From contig JACMQR010000395.1 of the NCBI GenBank assembly GCA_014376885.1, forward strand, positions 1 through 5,998: a DNA stretch of 5,998 bases, written 5' to 3'. The DNA is from Polaromonas sp. (lineage in GTDB: Bacteria > Pseudomonadota > Gammaproteobacteria > Burkholderiales > Burkholderiaceae_C). Under the pieces are notes generated by a model. That model worked only from the letters and a program-made list of their open reading frames with translations. It ran no database searches and had not been told where the DNA came from. Positions 5,259-5,998 of the stretch are shown piece by piece (positions within the stretch are counted from its first letter, which is position 1; every line of letters begins with the position of its first letter). The translations under genes and the position numbers were made by a program.

Positions 5259-5998
5259 TGAAGAAAATCTGCCGAATCCTGCTGATCGACGACAGTCCGG
5301 AGGACCGCGCCGACCTTCGCCAGATGCTGCTGCGCGCATCAAGCCAGCGTTACCAGTTCACCGAAGCCGAACTGGGCAGCACCGGTGTGCAGGCGGTGCG
5401 GGGCAGGCAGCAGGACGAACATGACGGCCTGCCTTTCGACTGCATCCTGCTCGACTTTCACCTGCCCGACATGAATGCCTATGAAGTGCTGGCACTGCTT
5501 TGCAACGGGTCGGACCTGCCGCCCTGTCCGGTGGTGGTGGTGACTGGCTGGCCAGGCGTAGGTGACGACGACAGCGCCGGGCTGCTCGGCGCAGGCGCGC
5601 AGGACTACATCGGCAAAAGCTGGACCACGCCCCAGAGCCTGGCCCGCGCGATCGAAAACTCCATCGAGCGCTTTGACTTGCTGGGCAAACGCAAAATCGA
5701 CAACGCAAAACTGTTTGCATCCGAGCAACGCTACGCCAGCTTGTTCAATTCGATCAACGTAGCCATGTGCATTGTCGAAAGAGTTCAGTCCAAACCGGGC
5801 CAGCCGCTGGATTTTCGCTATGCCGATGGCAACCCGGCGTTCACAAACTGTTTCGGTGTGGCCGCAGAAATCGGGAAAACCATTCGCCAGCTATTGCCGG
5901 AGCCGCCCGAGGAATGCTTGGTTATTTATGACGGCGTGTGCACCACCGGCCAGCCGGCACAGTTCGAATGCACCTACATGCTTCCGGGGCGGGTGTTC
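5258..5998 (+). CDS. Receiver-PAS signalling protein (3' partial)
   Basis: An open frame of 247 codons starts at GTG and runs off the right edge. Residues 4-140 form a receiver domain: acidic pair Asp11-Asp12 (LLIDDSPED), phospho-acceptor Asp66 (CILLDFHLPD), switch Thr96 (VVVVTGWP) and Lys120 (DYIGKSW). After a helical linker (about 128-158) a PAS domain begins, with SLFNSINVAMCIVE (161-174) and DFRYADGNPAF (185-195). This PAS type commonly precedes histidine kinase or GGDEF output domains. What follows beyond the edge is unknown: a hybrid histidine kinase is the likeliest guess, a diguanylate cyclase the alternative. The GTG start is supported by GGAG five bases upstream and by receiver homology from residue 4. 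Operon position makes it a second possible phosphate acceptor of the phytochrome pathway and perhaps the link to a further output. Confidence 0.88.
   Translation, partial: MKKICRILLIDDSPEDRADLRQMLLRASSQRYQFTEAELGSTGVQAVRGRQQDEHDGLPFDCILLDFHLPDMNAYEVLALLCNGSDLPPCPVVVVTGWPGVGDDDSAGLLGAGAQDYIGKSWTTPQSLARAIENSIERFDLLGKRKIDNAKLFASEQRYASLFNSINVAMCIVERVQSKPGQPLDFRYADGNPAFTNCFGVAAEIGKTIRQLLPEPPEECLVIYDGVCTTGQPAQFECTYMLPGRVF

Noticed and set aside
1..5998. CRISPR array, tRNA, rRNA, insertion sequence or phage genes
   Set aside because: No regularly spaced repeats, no tRNA-like cloverleaf, and no transposase or integrase motifs were seen on either strand.

Overview
The window is GC-rich, with strong G/C preference at third codon positions, and its protein sequences look like those of Burkholderiales. 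I infer a beta-proteobacterium, probably Comamonadaceae (Polaromonas, Rhodoferax or Variovorax type). No marker gene here fixes the genus.

Layout. Bases 2-139 hold the last 45 codons of an unrecognised plus-strand gene. It converges on a minus-strand aldo/keto reductase gene (195-1256), with a weak candidate terminator between them. Bases 1257-1864 are a roughly 600-base divergent intergenic region. It has no convincing gene but contains three separate inverted repeats, the last being an AT-rich palindrome just upstream of the next start codon. From 1865 to the right edge runs a tightly packed plus-strand operon: biliverdin-producing heme oxygenase (bphO, 1865-2464), bacteriophytochrome histidine kinase (bphP, 2461-4818), a single-domain response regulator of the phytochrome-partner type (4815-5258), and a GTG-started gene encoding a receiver domain followed by a PAS domain (5258-5998, cut by the window edge).

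How the genes work together. The heme oxygenase opens heme to biliverdin. The phytochrome apoprotein binds it, by family rule at Cys30, giving a red/far-red photoreceptor whose PAS-GAF-PHY module controls its own HisKA/HATPase kinase (phospho-acceptor His556). The two downstream receiver domains (Asp63 of the small regulator, Asp66 of the receiver-PAS protein) are the obvious candidates to accept the phosphate. ATGA, ATGA and TAGTG start/stop overlaps join all four genes, so they are very probably co-transcribed and translationally coupled.

Most notable points: the phytochrome carries Tyr (Y273) where the GAF domain normally has a chromophore-contacting His (DrBphP His260 position). The fourth operon gene is a GTG-started receiver-PAS hybrid that is easily missed. 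bphO has no recognisable Shine-Dalgarno and is preceded by a near-perfect 19-base AT palindrome. The system itself, a bacteriophytochrome operon, is a known type. I see no evidence for a wholly new system.
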